This document shows, piece after piece, positions 1-7,482 of a DNA stretch of 49,474 nucleotides. Positions within the stretch are counted from its first letter, which is position 1. Every line of letters begins with the position of its first letter. The DNA comes from F23-D06 sp045130275 (lineage in GTDB: Bacteria > Bacteroidota > Bacteroidia > Bacteroidales > WCHB1-69), in contig JBGUPL010000004.1 in assembly GCA_045130275.1 (NCBI GenBank), positions 1-49,474 of the forward strand, given 5' to 3'. The notes below the pieces were generated by a model. The model had not been told where the DNA came from. It did not search any database and saw only the letters and a program-made list of their open reading frames with translations. A program made the translations under genes and the position numbers.

Positions 1-522
1 AACGGCATCGTGGACATATTCCTTGATTTTGGCCTGCAAACCCGAATCCTGCAGCTGGTTATTGAACCATTGCTGCGGAGTGCCGTACTCGGGCGGAAAC
101 CCTAAATCGCTATATTCGACTAATTCCCCCACGATTACGTCATCGGGGAAAATGAACGAAGTCGGGGGTGGGGGAACTTTCTCCGCTACCGTGTCCGCCG
201 GCACTGTGTCGGAGACGGTCAGTGTGGTGTCCGGCTCGGGCGGGAGTTCGGGCTCGCCTTGGAGCGTGTTTTCCGGTCCGCAGGCGGGGAACAGCATCAC
301 CGACGACAGCGCGATGCCTGCGACGGTCACCGCCTTGCCGAGGCTCTTGCGCCGGTGGAGCTCCTTCTCGAGATAGCGCAACTCCGCCTCGCAGAAAGGG
401 CATGTCCCGGGACATTCGCCCTTAAACGTGCATTCGCGCTGCTCCAACGGGATGCCGTTCTCCGTGGCGATTCGTTTCCGAATCTCCTTCAAATACTCGC
501 ATTTGTTCTTGCCGGGGTTCAT
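1..522 (-). CDS. Cys-rich N-terminal membrane protein, TonB-transducer-like (partial)
   Basis: This gene is open from an ATG at 522 to the left edge, so only the first 174 codons are visible. The N-terminus starts MNPGKNKCEYLKEIRKRIA and carries three cysteines in the pattern ECTFKGECPGTCPFCEAE, which looks like a small metal-binding or redox motif. A hydrophobic segment follows at about residues 63-80 (AVTVAGIALSSVMLFPAC), then a Pro/Glu/Thr-rich stretch (about 85-118) typical of a periplasm-spanning linker. This Cys-rich start is one I associate with Bacteroidales energy-transducer (TonB-like) proteins, but the C-terminal domain that would decide this is outside the window. Seen: the cysteines, membrane segment and linker. 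Inferred: inner-membrane protein with a periplasmic domain. Confidence 0.6.
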   Translation of the reverse strand, partial: MNPGKNKCEYLKEIRKRIATENGIPLEQRECTFKGECPGTCPFCEAELRYLEKELHRRKSLGKAVTVAGIALSSVMLFPACGPENTLQGEPELPPEPDTTLTVSDTVPADTVAEKVPPPPTSFIFPDDVIVGELVEYSDLGFPPEYGTPQQWFNNQLQDSGLQAKIKEYVHDAV

Positions 523-784
523 AACGGTGGATTTTTTATGATGTGGCGAAAATACGTTTTTTTTCAAACCGGAAGGATTGGGCGAATTTTCCTGTCGCCC
601 CTATCAGGGCTTTGGGGCGAGAATAGCTCCGAACAGGGGCAACACACGCTTACGGGAACCGTTTTTGCGACGCTGGGAAGCGTCGCCTCCTATGCGCCCG
701 AACGCCAAAAAAATAAAGATGACCGGTGTTGAAAAAAAATGTGAAAAATTAATCTCAAAAGTGAACAGGTATGTGTTCTTTTTA
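523..784. other. Intergenic region with no gene seen
   Basis: This spacer separates two divergent genes. Short open frames in it have no family-like sequence and no ribosome binding site. It becomes AT-rich towards 720-784, consistent with the promoter of the plus-strand gene that follows. No clear hairpin or RNA gene was recognised. Confidence 0.5.
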
Positions 785-792
785 TATCTTTG
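785..792 (+). promoter_or_regulatory. Bacteroidota -7 promoter element TATCTTTG
   Basis: TATCTTTG matches the Bacteroidota housekeeping sigma consensus TAnnTTTG. It lies 27 bp before the ATG at 820, so transcription would begin near 799 and give a leader of about 20 nt. Confidence 0.7.
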
Positions 793-819
793 CCACTTGA
801 AACTTAAAATTTTAAGATT

Positions 820-1329
820 ATGACAGAAAACGAACCCCAACCCGAGAAAAAAGGGTTATTCCAGAGAATCCTGGACAAGTTCAAATCTACCACCAAAGAG
901 GTGGCCGACAAGGTGGAAGACACCGTAGAGGATGCCAAAAACTCCGAATTTGGCGATAAGGTGGCCGATGCCGCCAAAAAAGTCGGCGAGAAAGCCAAAG
1001 ACGTGATCCAAGATGTCAAGGAAAGCGAATTTGTGGATAAGGTCGGCGACATGAAAGACGCAGTCGTGGACAAAGCCAAAGACATGATTAATGATGTCAA
1101 AGAGAGCGAGTTCGCTGACAAAGTCGGCGACGTGAAAGACGTCGTGGTGGACAAGGTCAAATCGGTGAGCAGCGATGTGTCCAACTTCTGTTCGGACAAA
1201 TTCAAAAAGGTCATCGGCAAGATCGACTTCGAGAACACGTTGAACTCTCTCCGCGAGAAGCAGGAGAAGTCTGGCAAAGACATGTCCTCGTTAATTAATT
1301 TCGTTGAAAAACTTCAAAACATTAAATAA
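820..1329 (+). CDS. Amphipathic-helix repeat protein (LEA/YtxH-like), 169 aa
   Basis: A highly charged, Lys/Asp/Val-rich protein with no signal peptide or membrane segment. Residues 38-118 are three tandem 27-residue repeats, each built on D(V/A)K(E/N)SEFxDKV(G/A)D followed by a K-rich second half. The pattern predicts long amphipathic helices like those of LEA, YtxH-type or apolipoprotein-like stress proteins. It is followed after 9 bp by the TerB-like gene and shares the promoter at 785, so the two probably form one operon. Seen: repeats, composition and operon spacing. Inferred: cytoplasmic protein that binds membranes or helps protect against stress. No specific function is known to me. 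Confidence 0.75.
   Translation: MTENEPQPEKKGLFQRILDKFKSTTKEVADKVEDTVEDAKNSEFGDKVADAAKKVGEKAKDVIQDVKESEFVDKVGDMKDAVVDKAKDMINDVKESEFADKVGDVKDVVVDKVKSVSSDVSNFCSDKFKKVIGKIDFENTLNSLREKQEKSGKDMSSLINFVEKLQNIK
931..1173 (+). repeat. Three in-frame tandem 81-bp coding repeats
   Basis: Units at 931-1011, 1012-1092 and 1093-1173 encode the three 27-residue repeats. Units 2 and 3 are closer to each other (both begin DVKESEF and contain DKVGD) than to unit 1, which suggests the last duplication is the youngest. Confidence 0.8.
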
Positions 1330-1338
1330 CAGAGAATT

Positions 1339-1803
1339 ATGGCAGAAAATAATATACTGTCCCAATTGCAGGACTTGTTGAAAAACTTCAAATTGAATGA
1401 TTTGATCAAGCAGGCTGAAGCGGCCAAGGATGATGACAAGAAGGGTGGCGGCATCACGGATGTGGTGAAGGCAGTCACCAAAGGCGGCGGCGTTTTCGGC
1501 GTGCTGAAATTGTTGAAGATGCTCAAATCCTTCCAAGGTGGCAAGATTTTCGGAAATCTGGGCAAACTGGCCGGTCTCGCCTCCTTGAAAGGCACCGCAG
1601 AGAAACTCCAGAACTCTCCGGAAGACACCGAGGATCAGGAGAACAAGCTTGATGAGCTGGACATGATGGTGGCAATGGTCATCGAGGACGGGGTGGTCAC
1701 CCCCGAAGAAGAGGCCATGCTTTCGGCAAAAGCTGAAGAGCTTGGAATCAATGTGCCGGAGTTTCTGGCCGAAGTGCGTGAGAAATGCGCCGTTGAAGCT
1801 TAA
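1339..1803 (+). CDS. TerB-like C-terminal domain protein, 154 aa
   Basis: A soluble acidic protein. Residues 100-150 (LDELDMMVAMVIEDGVVTPE, then EEAMLSAKAEELGINVPEFL) form a short helix-turn-helix pair of the TerB-like type, a fold with an EF-hand-like acidic turn (EDGVVTPEEE) where proteins of this group often bind a metal. The N-terminal half is helical and contains two Gly-rich loops (KGGGI, TKGGGVFG). It follows the repeat protein by 9 bp and ends 4 bp before the stop codon of the convergent MutS-like gene. Seen: domain pattern and operon. Inferred: a partner of the repeat protein, perhaps in envelope stress. No specific substrate can be named. Confidence 0.65.
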   Translation: MAENNILSQLQDLLKNFKLNDLIKQAEAAKDDDKKGGGITDVVKAVTKGGGVFGVLKLLKMLKSFQGGKIFGNLGKLAGLASLKGTAEKLQNSPEDTEDQENKLDELDMMVAMVIEDGVVTPEEEAMLSAKAEELGINVPEFLAEVREKCAVEA

Positions 1804-1807
1804 CCGG

Positions 1808-3178
1808 CTATCTGCCGGAATCACATTCGGCTAAGAATTCCTCATCCACGTGCAACAGACGCGCGATGGTGAACGCCTCTTTCGGGACGTCATCGTTGCG
1901 CGTTTCTATTAGGGAGTAATCCATATAGTCGGATATATGTCCGATACTTAAAGAGTTGACACCGTCGGGAATCTGAAGTCCCTTCACACGCAACCGTTTG
2001 CAGTCCACGTCCAGACCGCTGTAGTGTGTGGTGACAATGGCGGTGAGCGCAAGTTTCCGGCTCAGGCGGATGAAGCCGTTGACCATCTGCTTCCCTTCGT
2101 CGGGATTCGTGGTGCGGGCGAGTTCGTCCACGAGCGCCAGCACACGCTTGCCCTTCCGGGCGGTCTTGACAATGCGGTCGATGGTGAGCACTTCTACGGC
2201 GAACGACGACAGACCGCTCAGTGCCGACTGCCGGTCGCCGATACTCGTGATCACCTCGTCCACAACGGGCAACATGGCGGATGAGGCCGGCAGGAAGAAG
2301 CCGAACTGGAATAGGTGCTGCGCTAACGACAGTGACTGCAGCAGCACCGACTTGCCGGCCATGTTCGCACCGGTGACCAAAACGGTCTCTTGCCCGAAAG
2401 CGATGCTCACAGGCTGAAACCTCCGCCCTTTCTGAGCCAGAGTGTCTGAAATTTCGGGGTTGGACAGGTTTTCAATCGCATGGTGGTCTCCAATTTGCGG
2501 TTTGCAGGCGTTCCATTCCATGGCGAGGCGCGCTTTGGCAATCAGCAGGTCCAGCCGGGCGGTGTTGCGCAGATTGTCGGAAAGCGCATTGTGGTGTGGT
2601 CTCAGTTTGTCGCTGAGTTCCGTCCGCAGGCGGTCTTCGATGCCCTGCGCCTGAAAACGGTATTCCTCCAGTTCCTGCGTGTTTTCCGTGGCCTTCATCT
2701 TTTCGCGCAGGCAGGCCAGTTCTTCGTCGTATGCCGAATAAACGTAAAAATGGGGGATATGTGTCTTCTCCGGGTCGAGGATGTCCACCACCTCTGTCAT
2801 CGGCTTGTAATGAAGCCAGGAGATTCCCAACTTGCTGACATCCTGAGCGATGACATCTGTCAGGATGGCGCTTTTCTTGATTTCGAAGAGCTGGATGTCG
2901 TCCATGACGGCACCGTTTTCCAGCGCGAGCAGGGTGGGGGCGATGTGGTTGAGCTGGTGGATTTGTTGGCAGAGGTGCGATATCACAGGGCGAAGGCTTT
3001 CATCGTGCAACAAGGCGACGAAAGCTTCCATGTGGTCGAACTCGGCAGCGAGCTCCTCCGCGCAGGTGCAGAACGGCATGTTCAATAGGTGCTGACGGCC
3101 CAGTGCAGACGAAAACTGCATTTTGTCATATACGTATCGCAGCGAAGGCTGCTGCTCGAAAGCGTTCTTGAATAACAT
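1808..3178 (-). CDS. MutS-family ATPase, short form; candidate lysine 5,6-aminomutase reactivase KamC
   Basis: 456 aa, about half the size of mismatch-repair MutS. The C-terminal half is a MutS ATPase domain: Walker A GANMAGKS, Walker B VLALVDELARTT, and the downstream TTHYSGLD element. The N-terminal half is helical and has neither the mismatch-binding domain nor an Smr nuclease domain, so repair is unlikely. From memory, lysine-fermenting bacteria carry a MutS-like ATPase (KamC) that reactivates B12-dependent lysine 5,6-aminomutase; two lysine-fermentation enzymes lie at 36.9-38.2 kb in this window, so that is one plausible role. The ATG at 3178 is preceded by AAGGAG; a TTG at 3196 is the alternative. 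It lies 51 bp after the DUF4296 gene on the same strand. Confidence 0.7.
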   Translation of the reverse strand: MLFKNAFEQQPSLRYVYDKMQFSSALGRQHLLNMPFCTCAEELAAEFDHMEAFVALLHDESLRPVISHLCQQIHQLNHIAPTLLALENGAVMDDIQLFEIKKSAILTDVIAQDVSKLGISWLHYKPMTEVVDILDPEKTHIPHFYVYSAYDEELACLREKMKATENTQELEEYRFQAQGIEDRLRTELSDKLRPHHNALSDNLRNTARLDLLIAKARLAMEWNACKPQIGDHHAIENLSNPEISDTLAQKGRRFQPVSIAFGQETVLVTGANMAGKSVLLQSLSLAQHLFQFGFFLPASSAMLPVVDEVITSIGDRQSALSGLSSFAVEVLTIDRIVKTARKGKRVLALVDELARTTNPDEGKQMVNGFIRLSRKLALTAIVTTHYSGLDVDCKRLRVKGLQIPDGVNSLSIGHISDYMDYSLIETRNDDVPKEAFTIARLLHVDEEFLAECDSGR

Positions 3179-3196
3179 AATCTCCTTCAATCTCAA

Positions 3197-3226
3197 AGTT
3201 TTAGTTTTAAGTCTAAGTCTAAGTCA
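3197..3226. repeat. Period-6 tandem repeat
   Basis: AGTTTT twice, AAGTCT twice, then AAGTCA: five 6-bp units between the DUF4296 gene and the MutS-like gene. It resembles the period-7 tracts elsewhere in the window but its period is 6. Confidence 0.6.
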
Positions 3227-3229
3227 ATG

Positions 3230-3604
3230 TCACTTTCCCTCCGGCATCAACATCTCGCTTTTCTTGCTGACAATCAGCGCGGCGGCGTCGTTCAACAGTT
3301 TTTCAGCGGATTTTTCCTCACTGATGTAATAGGCTATGGAACTCTCGAACTGCTCGCCAGTGATGTGGTAGCGGTCGAAGAGGTCTTTGTAGTAACGCCG
3401 GGCAAGTTCATCCTTGCCGATGCTGTCACTCGGGACCACTTGGAGTGTACTTTCAATCAGATAGCTTTCGGCCAAGATGTTGACTAACGTGATACGGTTA
3501 ATCAGATGGTCGGGCTTCTCCATGACATGCTTCTTGTTGTTGCAGCTTGGAAAGAGGAGCATTGCAACGAGCAATGCCATTACATAGGTTTTTAACTTAT
3601 TCAT
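3230..3604 (-). CDS. DUF4296 lipoprotein, 124 aa
   Basis: The protein starts with a lipoprotein signal (MNKLKTYVMALLVAMLLFPS followed by Cys20). The rest matches the DUF4296 pattern of Bacteroidota: an initial helix with LVNILAESYLIEST, then a YYKDLFDRYHITGEQFESSI segment. It is probably anchored to the outer or inner membrane facing the periplasm. The start overlaps the end of the CCA-adding enzyme gene by 8 bp (ATGAATAA), so translation is probably coupled. The function of DUF4296 is unknown. Confidence 0.8.
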   Translation of the reverse strand: MNKLKTYVMALLVAMLLFPSCNNKKHVMEKPDHLINRITLVNILAESYLIESTLQVVPSDSIGKDELARRYYKDLFDRYHITGEQFESSIAYYISEEKSAEKLLNDAAALIVSKKSEMLMPEGK

Positions 3605-5027
3605 TTTCAGGTGTTTTTATTACCGGTGTAAGTCCCAAGCGGATTCCGGCTTCGATCATGCGCTGCCAAGCGGCCTCGCGGGTGTTCTCGATTTCGCCGT
3701 CCAGAATGGCGTTGCAGACCTCATCTTTGATGTCGCCGATGGCATGGGAGGGCTTCAAGTCGAAAGCGGCCATGATGTCCTGTCCGTTGATGGGCGGCTG
3801 CCAGTTGCGCAGACGGTCTTTCTCCTCGATTTCCACGAGTTTGTCGCGCACGATCTCGAAGTTCCGGTGGTATCGTTTGATCTTGTCTGAGTTTTTGGAA
3901 GTTATGTCAGCCTCGCAAAGTCTCATCAAATCATCGATGTCGTCACCGGCCTCGAAAAGCAGCCGGCGCACGGCCGAGTCGGTGATGTTGTCCTCCACCA
4001 GGACGATGGGGCGAAGGTGCAGGTTGATGAGTTTCTGTACGTATTTTAGGCGTTCGTTCACGGGAAGTTTCAGCCGATGGAAGATTTTGGAGGCCATTTT
4101 CGCGCCCACCACCTCGTGACCGTGGAATGACCAGCCATGAATGGGGTCGAAACGTTTGGTGACGGGTTTGGCGATGTCGTGGAGCAATGCGGCCCACACG
4201 AGCCACACGTTTGTGCAGCTCATGGCGACATTGTCCACCACCTCCAACGTGTGCAAGTAGTTGTCTTTGTGTCCTTTGCCGTTGATGCTTTCCACGCCTT
4301 TGAGAGCAACCACTTCGGGGAGGAAGCGTTCCAGCAGACCGCTTTCGTCGAGCAGACGGATGCCCTTGGAGGGTCTGATGCAGTGCAGTATTTTGTTGAA
4401 CTCATCCATGATACGCTCTTCCGAGATGATGTCGAGACGCTCGGCGTTGCGTTTTATGGCCTCAAAAGTTTCTGGTAAAATATTGAAATTCAGTTGATTC
4501 GCGAATCTGATAGCACGCATCATACGCAGCGGGTCGTCGGAGAAAGTGCGGTCGGGGTCGCAAGGGGTGCGGATGATCTTGGCGGCAATGTCCTGCAGCC
4601 CGTCGAATGGGTCAACGAGGGTGAAGGGGTGGTCGCCGTTGAGGGATATGGCCATGGCGTTGATGGTGAAGTCGCGGCGCAGCTGGTCGTCCTCCAGGGT
4701 GCCGTCCTCCACGATGGGCTTGCGGGAGTCGCGGCTGTAGGATTCGCGGCGCGCGCCCACGAACTCGATGACGCTGCCCTCGAAATGGAATTGTGCGGTG
4801 CCGAAATTGCGATAGATGTTGACGTGCAGGTCCGGCGAGATCAACGCGGCGGTCTTCGTGGCCAGCTCGATACCGCTGCCAACGGTCACGATATCGATGT
4901 CGGTGTTGTGGCGGCGCATGACCAAGTCGCGCACCACACCGCCCACGACGTAAGCGTCGCAGCCCAGCGCGTCGGCCGCCTGCCGCACGTATCTGTATAT
5001 CGGATGTGTCAATTGTTGTTCGTACAT
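3597..5027 (-). CDS. cca: CCA tRNA nucleotidyltransferase with HD domain
   Basis: 476 aa. The N-terminal nucleotidyltransferase core shows VVGGVVRDLV and the metal-binding pair in NTDIDIV, then REDYS-like RRESYSRDSRKP and the RRDFTINAMA motif typical of class II CCA-adding enzymes and poly(A) polymerases. An HD domain follows (LLHDIAKP, then HGHEVVGA). The enzyme adds or repairs the 3' CCA of tRNAs; this matters here because at least two of the four tRNA genes (Tyr, Val) do not encode CCA. The ATG at 5027 (MYEQQL) is chosen because an upstream TTG at 5114 lies inside the promoter element at 5112-5119. It probably heads an operon with DUF4296 and the MutS-like gene. Confidence 0.92.
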   Translation of the reverse strand: MYEQQLTHPIYRYVRQAADALGCDAYVVGGVVRDLVMRRHNTDIDIVTVGSGIELATKTAALISPDLHVNIYRNFGTAQFHFEGSVIEFVGARRESYSRDSRKPIVEDGTLEDDQLRRDFTINAMAISLNGDHPFTLVDPFDGLQDIAAKIIRTPCDPDRTFSDDPLRMMRAIRFANQLNFNILPETFEAIKRNAERLDIISEERIMDEFNKILHCIRPSKGIRLLDESGLLERFLPEVVALKGVESINGKGHKDNYLHTLEVVDNVAMSCTNVWLVWAALLHDIAKPVTKRFDPIHGWSFHGHEVVGAKMASKIFHRLKLPVNERLKYVQKLINLHLRPIVLVEDNITDSAVRRLLFEAGDDIDDLMRLCEADITSKNSDKIKRYHRNFEIVRDKLVEIEEKDRLRNWQPPINGQDIMAAFDLKPSHAIGDIKDEVCNAILDGEIENTREAAWQRMIEAGIRLGLTPVIKTPENE

Positions 5028-5111
5028 TGTCTCGGTTCTGTGGAGCCGTTTAAAGTCATAGTCAAAAACATCGTTCAAATCAAAGATCAGCCGGTAGTTG
5101 GAAGAGGACGG

Positions 5112-5119
5112 CAAAGATA
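5112..5119 (-). promoter_or_regulatory. -7 promoter element TATCTTTG for cca
   Basis: On the minus strand this reads TATCTTTG. It lies 85 bp before the chosen ATG at 5027 and excludes the longer TTG-started frame. Confidence 0.65.
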
Positions 5120-5163
5120 GTAATTTCTCGGATATGGGAGCGGCAGGGTGGTGGATTCAGGGC

Positions 5164-5198
5164 AAAAAAAAAAGCAACAAACGGAAACCGTCTGTTGC
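5164..5198 (-). terminator. Intrinsic terminator of the tRNA operon
   Basis: Arms 5174-5184 (GCAACAAACGG) and 5188-5198 (CCGTCTGTTGC) pair with one mismatch around an AAA loop. On the minus strand the hairpin is followed by a run of ten T residues (5164-5173), 42 bp after tRNA-Gly. Confidence 0.8.
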
Positions 5199-5239
5199 CT
5201 CACAAAAATCATCTAAATGTTATGAAAAAAATAAGTTCT

Positions 5240-5315
5240 TGGAGCGGAAAACGGGACTCGAACCCGCCACCTACAGCTTGGAAGGCTGTCGCTCTACCGG
5301 ATGAGCTACTTCCGC
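5240..5315 (-). tRNA. tRNA-Gly (anticodon TCC)
   Basis: Cloverleaf with acceptor GCGGAAG, D-stem region AGCTCATCCGGTAGAGC, anticodon arm ACAGC-CTTCCAA-GCTGT, T-arm GGGTTCGAGTCCC and encoded CCA. It is the last gene of a three-tRNA operon. Confidence 0.95.
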
Positions 5316-5330
5316 ATAAAAAAAAACAAG

Positions 5331-5412
5331 TGGGAGAGGAAGGATTCGAACCTCCGAAGGCTTAGCCAGCAGATTTACAGTCTGTCCCATTTGACCGCTC
5401 TGGAACTCTCCC
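5331..5412 (-). tRNA. tRNA-Tyr (anticodon GTA)
   Basis: Acceptor GGGAGAG pairs with CTCTCCC. The anticodon arm CAGA-CTGTAAA-TCTG gives GTA, and the long variable arm (GCTGGCTAAGCCTTC region) is typical of tRNA-Tyr. CCA is not encoded. Confidence 0.95.
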
Positions 5413-5431
5413 ATATTGTTTCGTTTATGCC

Positions 5432-5507
5432 TGGAGCCGATAGTCGGACTTGAACCAACGACCGGCTGATTACAAATCAGCTGCTCTACCAACTGAGCTA
5501 TATCGGC
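5432..5507 (-). tRNA. tRNA-Thr (anticodon TGT)
   Basis: Acceptor GCCGATA pairs with TATCGGC. The anticodon arm GCTGA-TTTGTAA-TCAGC gives TGT. CCA is encoded. It is the first gene of the operon, 38 bp after the promoter element at 5545. Confidence 0.95.
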
Positions 5508-5544
5508 ATATGTTTCAATGAACGTCTCGTCGTTTTTGCGGTGG

Positions 5545-5552
5545 CAAAGATA
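5545..5552 (-). promoter_or_regulatory. -7 promoter element TATCTTTG for the tRNA operon
   Basis: TATCTTTG on the minus strand, 37 bp upstream of tRNA-Thr, in an AT-rich spacer. Confidence 0.7.
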
Positions 5553-5919
5553 GTATTTTTTTTATTCAACGAACCACTTGGCGATATTTTTTTTGAATAT
5601 TTTATAATTTATTGTATATCAATATGATAAAAGAGCAAAAAAGCGTTTTCTTTTTGATACAGGCATTACTTTTCTCGCTTTTCAGAATGTTTGGATGGCG
5701 GAATTTGGAAGGAAATGCCGCGAAAAATGAAAAACATGCATCGAAGAATCCCGGGTTTTCTCAACCCTGACGGCGCCGGTGTCCGTTCGTGGATAAGCTT
5801 TCGGATACTATACAATATTATATATATGTCTGGACCAAGATCCGGTTTCATTGGAGACGGCAACGAAGAAAAGATTTTGAGGCATTCGACTTTTTTTGTT
5901 CTCATATTAAAAAAAAGTG
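5553..5919. other. AT-rich intergenic region with no gene seen
   Basis: This spacer lies between the tRNA promoter and the acpP promoter. Short open frames are present on both strands but none has family-like sequence, a ribosome binding site or typical codon use. No convincing structured RNA was recognised. Confidence 0.5.
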
Positions 5920-5927
5920 TATTTTTG
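5920..5927 (+). promoter_or_regulatory. -7 promoter element TATTTTTG for acpP-fabF-rnc
   Basis: TATTTTTG lies 25 bp before acpP. A TTTG at 5895-5898, 21 bp upstream, fits the -33 element of Bacteroidota promoters. Confidence 0.75.
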
Positions 5928-5951
5928 CCGCCGATTTAAAATTGAAAAATT

Positions 5952-6194
5952 ATGTCAGAAATTTTACAAAAAGTACAATCCATCATCGCCGACAAATTAA
6001 GTGTCGATGTGGCTGATGTGACTCCTGAAAAGAGTTTCACCAACGATTTGGGAGCAGATTCACTGGATACGGTCGAATTGATCATGGAATTCGAGAATGC
6101 ATTTGGCATTAAGTTTCCGGAAGAGGATGCTGAGAAAATAGCTACAGTAGGTGACGCGGTCGCCTATATCGAAAATCTTCTGGCTTCCAAGTAA
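5952..6194 (+). CDS. acpP: Acyl carrier protein
   Basis: 80 aa, the usual length. The phosphopantetheine site is Ser37 in GADSLDTVELIMEFE. This is the carrier of fatty acid synthesis. It is followed after 31 bp by fabF and then rnc, an order common in Bacteroidota. It is distinct from the second ACP at 27201, which has LDSID at the attachment site and is more divergent, so this copy is taken as the housekeeping one. Confidence 0.96.
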   Translation: MSEILQKVQSIIADKLSVDVADVTPEKSFTNDLGADSLDTVELIMEFENAFGIKFPEEDAEKIATVGDAVAYIENLLASK

Positions 6195-6225
6195 AATATC
6201 TTAAGGTTTACAAGATACGTTTGTG

Positions 6226-7479
6226 ATGAACCTCAAACGCGTTGTTGTAACAGGAATTGGCGCCTTAACGCCAATAGGAAATAATGTGGCCGAGTACTGG
6301 AGCAGCCTTTTGCAAGGCAGGTCCGGCGCCGGCCACATTACTTATTTCAACACCGAGAAATTCAAGACCCGATTCGCCTGCCAGTTAAAGGGTTATGTTC
6401 CGGAAGAGCATTTCACTACCAAGGAACTGTCGAAGCTGGACCGCAGTGCGCAGTATGCGCTGGTGGCCACCGCCGAGGCGCTCGCTGACGCACGGGTGGA
6501 TCTGGAAAAAATAGACAAGGAGCGTGTGGGGGTGGTCTATGGCACCGGCATCGGTGGCTTGACTTCCTCCGAGGATGCCGTCCAGCAGTTCATGCTCCAA
6601 GACCGTACCCCGCGGTTCAGTCCGTACCATCTGTTGCGAGTGCTGGCCAACACCGTGTCGGGCAGCATCGCCCTGAAATACGGTTTCACGGGCCCCAACT
6701 ACATCACCACCTCCGCCTGCGCGTCGTCGGCGAACGCCATCGGCGACGCCTGCTACGCCATCGCGCTGGGCAAATCGGACATGGTGGTCACTGGAGGCAC
6801 AGAATCCTCCATCATCGAATTGGCCGTGGGTGGGTTCAACTCCATGCGCGCGCTTTCGACCCGCAACGACGATCCTGAGCACGCCAGCCGTCCTTTCGAC
6901 AAGGACCGCGACGGCTTTGTGATGGGGGAGGGGGCGGCAACGCTGATTTTGGAGAGTGAGGAACACGCCCGTGCCCGCGGTGCCCGCATCTATGCCGAGA
7001 TCACAGGCGTGGGTATGACGGCTGACATCTTCAACATCGCGGCTCCGGACCCGAACGGGAAAGCTGCCATGCTCTCCATGCGGAACGCCATCCGCAGCGC
7101 CGGCCTGAAGCCGGAGGATGTGGACTACATCAACACTCACGGCACTTCCACGCCTTTGGGTGACCTTTCCGAGTGCCGCGCCATCGAGCAACTTTTCGGC
7201 AGTCATGCCCCTAAAATGGCTATCAATTCCACAAAATCCATGATCGGACATCTGTTGGGGGCAGGCCCCGCCGTTGAAAGCGTGGCCATATTGTGCTCCA
7301 TGCGCGACAGTATCGTCCATCCCACCATCAATCTCGATCATCTTGACCCGCAATTGCCCTCCAACTGGAACTTTGTGCGTGGAGAAGCCATCTCCCGCGA
7401 GGTTAATGTGGCCATCTCGAACTCCTTCGGTTTCGGGGGACATAATGTCACGCTGCTGTACGTCAAATACGAAGAGTGA
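6226..7479 (+). CDS. fabF: 3-oxoacyl-ACP synthase II
   Basis: 417 aa. It has the complete catalytic triad of condensing enzymes: Cys165 in TTSACASSANAIG, His in NTHGTSTPLGD, and His in STKSMIGHLLGAGP, with the FGFGGHN loop at the C-terminus. It elongates acyl-ACP with malonyl-ACP. The ATG at 6226 is preferred to the GTG immediately before it because FabF proteins start with MxxKRVVVTG. It lies between acpP and rnc; the stop codon is 3 bp from the rnc start. Confidence 0.96.
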   Translation: MNLKRVVVTGIGALTPIGNNVAEYWSSLLQGRSGAGHITYFNTEKFKTRFACQLKGYVPEEHFTTKELSKLDRSAQYALVATAEALADARVDLEKIDKERVGVVYGTGIGGLTSSEDAVQQFMLQDRTPRFSPYHLLRVLANTVSGSIALKYGFTGPNYITTSACASSANAIGDACYAIALGKSDMVVTGGTESSIIELAVGGFNSMRALSTRNDDPEHASRPFDKDRDGFVMGEGAATLILESEEHARARGARIYAEITGVGMTADIFNIAAPDPNGKAAMLSMRNAIRSAGLKPEDVDYINTHGTSTPLGDLSECRAIEQLFGSHAPKMAINSTKSMIGHLLGAGPAVESVAILCSMRDSIVHPTINLDHLDPQLPSNWNFVRGEAISREVNVAISNSFGFGGHNVTLLYVKYEE

Positions 7480-7482
7480 CCT

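Noticed and set aside
1808..3178. DNA mismatch repair MutS
   Set aside because: At 456 residues it lacks the mismatch-binding, connector and lever domains, and no mutL is nearby.
3597..5114. Longer start (TTG at 5114) for the CCA-adding enzyme
   Set aside because: The TTG lies inside the TATCTTTG promoter element and the extra 29 residues do not fit the family's N-terminus.
5666..5905. A 79-codon minus-strand open frame in the spacer before acpP
   Set aside because: No ribosome binding site, no promoter, no recognisable sequence, and it sits in AT-rich intergenic DNA.
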